Below, in pieces: positions 60,886 through 64,000 of a stretch of DNA of 64,000 bases. Positions within the stretch are counted from its first letter, which is position 1. Each line of letters begins with the position of its first letter. The stretch spans positions 186,001 to 250,000 of the forward strand of contig NZ_CP091092.1 in assembly GCF_029633915.1 (NCBI RefSeq), read 5' to 3'. Under the pieces are notes generated by a model. It was not told the origin of the DNA and did no database searches. It saw nothing but the letters and a program-made list of their open reading frames with translations. A program made the position numbers and the translations under genes. The stretch comes from Methanomicrobium antiquum. Lineage in GTDB: Archaea > Halobacteriota > Methanomicrobia > Methanomicrobiales > Methanomicrobiaceae.

Positions 60886-62585
60886 AATTTCGTCTCCGTT
60901 TCAATGCAGATATTACGCTGATTCAAGTATGCCTCTTCAACAGGGTAATTTTCCATTGAGACAGAATAATAGCGCTCGAATTTCTTTATGAATTCAGGGT
61001 CTTTTGACATGTCATATTCATCAGGAATTTTTGGTTTCACCCAGATTGTCCTGTTGTTTCCGTTTAAGAGGCAATTCCCATCTCTTGAAATTACTCTTCC
61101 GCTTTTTATTGTATAGTCTGTTGAGGAAAATCCTTTGATAATTTTTTCATATTCTGCTGCCGGGTCAATATCATCAGTTTTTATCGGATATATTGCAATA
61201 TCGCCGTATGCACCTTCGCCAAGATGTCCCTTTCCAATTCCTGTTATTCCAAGAGCTTTTGCCTGTGCGGCTCTGGTCATCACAGCAATTTCATAAAAGT
61301 CCATTTCTCTGTCAAGTGACGGGAGGTGAACTCTGTTTTCTGTATTCGGATGAACCTTTGAAAATTCTTCATTTCTGTATCTGCTACTCATCAAAAGTGC
61401 AATAATTTCAGGATATTTGACAAATGGCGCACCGTTTGGATTGTCTGTTGCAAGCATACATTGCCAGGGGTTTTTAGCCATAAGAGCTAGTTCAAGCCCG
61501 ATAGACCACATGATGGAATTTACAAGATTTTTCCTTGAATAAAGTACAGGAATAATACCTGAGCCTGTTTCAAGCTCAACGTCATGATTACTCCATTTAT
61601 TGTTGTATAACCTGAACAGGTTAAATTCCATTGGACCATCAGCAGTCATTGTTGTTGTCTTTCCAAACATGACCTGACCCATATCAATTGCAATCTGTGG
61701 TTTTCTGTTCAGCATCCAAGCAACATCGTCTGATTTTGAGCAGAAATCGCTCCATTTTGTTCCACCGTATGAGTGAAACTGTACATGCGTCATGTAAAGC
61801 GTCTGGCGCTTGTCATTTAAATCAGGAGTTCTCTGCATTGTCTCAAGAGTGCATTTGTAGTTGCCGGGTTTTCCAAGATTGTTACAGTGAAGATGAACAG
61901 AATGTGGAAGATTTAAAAGTTCGTTTGCCTGTATCAGATAATCGATTATTTCAGCAGGTGTGATTCCGAAGTGGTCAATTTTCTGATGGATGCACCCGAC
62001 ATCCTTTCCCCAGCCCCACATCTCTGTCCCGCCGGGATTTGTAACTTTAACACCAAATCCTTTTACGGCCGCAAGTGTCCAGCCGACAACTGCCGCAACA
62101 CGTTTTAGGTCTTTATCAGCAACAGCCTCCATTACTGACCAGTTTCCGTCAAAGAGGGTGTTTGCCATTGTGTCCTGAAGAGATGTAAAGAAAAATTCTT
62201 CATGAGTGTGCCTTGCTTCAAGTGGTGCCATTGCACCTTCAAGTACTGTTGTATAACCAAGAGCACTGTATCTGTATGTATTTGCATAAACAGTCGGGAC
62301 ACTGTATCCAGAAACGGGATACATATAAGGCTGTGCCCGGCCGCGTCCTGCCCGCATATCTTCAGGACTCATATATCTGCCGAAATTCACTTTTGTACCG
62401 CAGATATGTGTGTGGGAATCTACCCCCCCCGGAAGTGTAAGACAGCCTTTTGCATCAACGACCTCAGCTGAACTTCCGACAGATTCGACAATCATTTTGT
62501 CTCTGATTGCGATATCCATGATCTCGCCTTTTATGTCATTAATCGGGTCGATGACATAGGCATTTTTTACAAGCAGTTCAGACAC
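60882..62585 (-). CDS. fwdA: Formylmethanofuran dehydrogenase subunit A, second copy
   Basis: 567 residues, homologous over its full length to 56450-58162. Zinc ligands H58 and H60 in DSHTHI, Lys in FGVKVTNPGG, LPHSVHLHCN, MTHVQFHSYGG and Asp in ATDNPNGAP are conserved, so it should be active. It overlaps fwdB by 8 bases at its start and fwdC by 4 at its end, tighter than the spacing in the plus-strand operon. Confidence 0.94.
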   Translation of the reverse strand: MSELLVKNAYVIDPINDIKGEIMDIAIRDKMIVESVGSSAEVVDAKGCLTLPGGVDSHTHICGTKVNFGRYMSPEDMRAGRGRAQPYMYPVSGYSVPTVYANTYRYSALGYTTVLEGAMAPLEARHTHEEFFFTSLQDTMANTLFDGNWSVMEAVADKDLKRVAAVVGWTLAAVKGFGVKVTNPGGTEMWGWGKDVGCIHQKIDHFGITPAEIIDYLIQANELLNLPHSVHLHCNNLGKPGNYKCTLETMQRTPDLNDKRQTLYMTHVQFHSYGGTKWSDFCSKSDDVAWMLNRKPQIAIDMGQVMFGKTTTMTADGPMEFNLFRLYNNKWSNHDVELETGSGIIPVLYSRKNLVNSIMWSIGLELALMAKNPWQCMLATDNPNGAPFVKYPEIIALLMSSRYRNEEFSKVHPNTENRVHLPSLDREMDFYEIAVMTRAAQAKALGITGIGKGHLGEGAYGDIAIYPIKTDDIDPAAEYEKIIKGFSSTDYTIKSGRVISRDGNCLLNGNNRTIWVKPKIPDEYDMSKDPEFIKKFERYYSVSMENYPVEEAYLNQRNICIETETKL

Positions 62586-63870
62586 TGTTTCTCATCTCCT
62601 GAATTTTTTCATATATCCTGCTTATTATGTCAGTATCGGTTGGAAAATCAGTCTCAATTATTTTTTTAGTTCTTAATGGAACACCATCCATACGATAGGC
62701 AGTCCCTGACGCTTCTATTCCTGTTATTGCAACAGGAATCTGAATGTCGCTGAAGAATGATGTGCAGTTTTTATGGGGGTCAATATGAATTACAGGAATG
62801 TTTGCCATGTGCTCTACACATTTTTTTGGCATATGTGCCGCCGGATCACTTGATACAATCATTAATGCGTCACATTCTTTTCTAAAAAGGATGTCGGCCG
62901 CTGTTGTCTCTCCGGGGTTATAGAATGGTATTCCTTTTGCAAAATCAACTGCATAGGGATACCCTGTCATCCATGTGAATACTTCGTTTGCCCCGTAAAC
63001 ATTCCAGTGTCCACGCATAGGGCTGATTGTGAATTTTGTGTGCCGTGAAAGCTCTTCTGTTAATTCAACGGCATTTCTGATATTCTTGTATTTGTGTCTG
63101 CTCATTGTAAGGCCAAGACCGAAGAATAAAGCTCCAAACTTTGCCCCTTTACACATTTCAACAATTCTTTTGAGTTGTGATTTGGAGACCCCTGACACCA
63201 TGTCGGGAATGATTTCATCTTCTCCTCTGACCATTGCTCTTAGAGCTGACAAAACTGCATAATCCCCGCCTTGTTCTATTTGAATGAACTCATCGGCGAT
63301 ATCGGATGACATCGTCTTTCTTACATCAACAACTATCAGTTTTCTTTCCCTGAATGCATTTTTTAAAAAGAATCCGTCCGCATATGTGGTGTAACGGCTC
63401 ATATGTCTTGGATGACTTTCAAGAGGGTTGCATCCCCAGTAGATAATAAGATCAGCCCGGTTTTTAACCTGGCCAAGTGTGCATCCCGGATGTCCCACCT
63501 CCTGAATTCCCATAATTGAGGGCCCGTGGCAGAGGGATGATGTATTGTCAATAACACCGCCAAGAAGCATGCAGAGATGAACACCTTTTGCCTGAGCTTC
63601 TCCCTGTGTTCCGCTCCAACCGAAAAAAAGAGGTCTTTGTGCATTATTTAAAATTTCAGCTGCATAAGTAACGGCTTCTTCATATCCTGTCTGTATTGTT
63701 TCATTTCCCCTCCTAATTACCGGACTTTGCAGTCTTTCTTTCCTTAAAAATTTGGCTTTTGCAAGTGAACAGCCATTGTCAACTCCTGTTATTTTTCCAT
63801 CTTCAATTGTAATTCCAAGATCATCACACAGACATCCGCAGAAAGGGCAGATAACATTTTTTTTCATCAT
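62578..63870 (-). CDS. fwdB: Formylmethanofuran dehydrogenase subunit B, second copy
   Basis: 430 residues. The cluster motif is CPFCGCLCDD with DNGCSLAKAK (C8, C11, C15, C34; an extra Cys at 13), and the metal-ligand Cys is C114 in SSLCHGPS. WGCNPLESHPRHMSRY replaces the WGGNPAHAHPRH of the first copy; MRGHWNVYGANEVFTW corresponds to the pterin loop. Differences around the active site may reflect use of the other metal (W versus Mo), but which copy uses which is unknown. The ATG overlaps the fwdD stop (ATGA). Confidence 0.93.
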   Translation of the reverse strand: MMKKNVICPFCGCLCDDLGITIEDGKITGVDNGCSLAKAKFLRKERLQSPVIRRGNETIQTGYEEAVTYAAEILNNAQRPLFFGWSGTQGEAQAKGVHLCMLLGGVIDNTSSLCHGPSIMGIQEVGHPGCTLGQVKNRADLIIYWGCNPLESHPRHMSRYTTYADGFFLKNAFRERKLIVVDVRKTMSSDIADEFIQIEQGGDYAVLSALRAMVRGEDEIIPDMVSGVSKSQLKRIVEMCKGAKFGALFFGLGLTMSRHKYKNIRNAVELTEELSRHTKFTISPMRGHWNVYGANEVFTWMTGYPYAVDFAKGIPFYNPGETTAADILFRKECDALMIVSSDPAAHMPKKCVEHMANIPVIHIDPHKNCTSFFSDIQIPVAITGIEASGTAYRMDGVPLRTKKIIETDFPTDTDIISRIYEKIQEMRNSV

Positions 63871-64000
63871 ATTTCCTGCCCTCCAATTTCCCTGAAGAGA
63901 TCAAAAACCGGTGAAATTTGTTTGTCTGTATGGGTTATCTCGACAACTGATGATTTATAATCAGGCATTCCTGTTCCATGTGTTTCATAAGGAATTATTT
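63867..64000 (-). CDS. fwdD: Formylmethanofuran dehydrogenase subunit D, second copy (partial)
   Basis: The last 43 codons and the TGA stop of a gene that continues beyond the right edge. The visible C-terminus has YETHGTGMPDYKSSVVEI, which matches the TYSTGMPTFKGVMVSV block of the first fwdD, then DLFREIGGQEI. The stop overlaps the fwdB start by 4 bases. Confidence 0.8.
   Translation of the reverse strand, partial: IIPYETHGTGMPDYKSSVVEITHTDKQISPVFDLFREIGGQEI

Overview
The window is from a hydrogenotrophic methanogenic archaeon. It carries formylmethanofuran dehydrogenase (fwd) genes twice, a heterodisulfide reductase (hdrCBA) plus mvhD set inside one fwd operon, formyltransferase ftr, methanogenesis-marker-like DDTD proteins, archaeal-type aromatic synthesis enzymes, an archaeal tRNA-intron endonuclease and TATA-box promoters. 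The gene content and the fused hdr-fwd operon suggest the order Methanomicrobiales; this is an inference and no marker RNA gene is present to prove it. I saw no rRNA, tRNA or CRISPR array.

Layout. 1-4161: a type I restriction HsdR subunit followed by a second gene that runs off the left edge (minus strand). 4261-14000: surface and membrane proteins (a 5'-nucleotidase-like phosphatase, a PKD-repeat protein, a three-gene lipoprotein/membrane cassette, a DUF308-type protein, an NCS2 permease). 14091-22143: a compact minus-strand operon for aromatic amino acids running from two ADH-synthase paralogues through aroB', tyrA, pheA, aroA and a fused shikimate kinase-shikimate dehydrogenase to aroC; no 3-dehydroquinate dehydratase is present. 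22715-27809: a duplicated-repeat membrane protein, a 1.75 kb gene-free stretch rich in repeats, a LysE exporter, a small HTH/DUF2178 pair and trmO. 28046-33597: endA-trpS-pheS-pheT. 33951-36603: a HepT/MntA toxin-antitoxin pair, endonuclease IV and a QueG-like Fe-S protein. 36737-48249: an aldehyde dehydrogenase, then a long minus-strand run with leuB/aksF, an uncharacterised Cys-rich protein, leuD, leuC, aksA/leuA, an IorA-like TPP protein, a radical SAM protein, two DDTD paralogues and ftr. 49271-58980: a plus-strand operon of ferredoxin, polyferredoxin, hdrC, hdrB, hdrA, mvhD, fwdD, fwdB, fwdA and fwdC. 59012-59984: an IS481-like element. 60100-64000: a second fwd operon on the minus strand (fwdD partial, fwdB, fwdA, fwdC), convergent on the first.

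How they work together. Operon 49271-58980 encodes both the first enzyme of CO2 reduction (Fwd) and the last-step electron-bifurcating reductase (HdrABC with MvhD), which are coupled by ferredoxin/polyferredoxin in the Wolfe cycle. Ftr, transcribed divergently, takes the product of Fwd. The aks/leu-type genes could supply the 2-oxosuberate precursor of coenzyme B, the thiol substrate of the methyl-coenzyme M reductase step and a product of Hdr.

The most unusual signals are a contiguous array of eight 16-bp degenerate repeats between ftr and the hdr-fwd operon, a family of palindromic intergenic elements in at least five clear copies, the convergent fwdDBAC / fwdCABD arrangement with an IS at its centre, two genes whose reading frames offer no normal start codon at their ribosome binding site (ATT and ACG candidates), and an IorA-like TPP protein adjoining an aksA-like gene.
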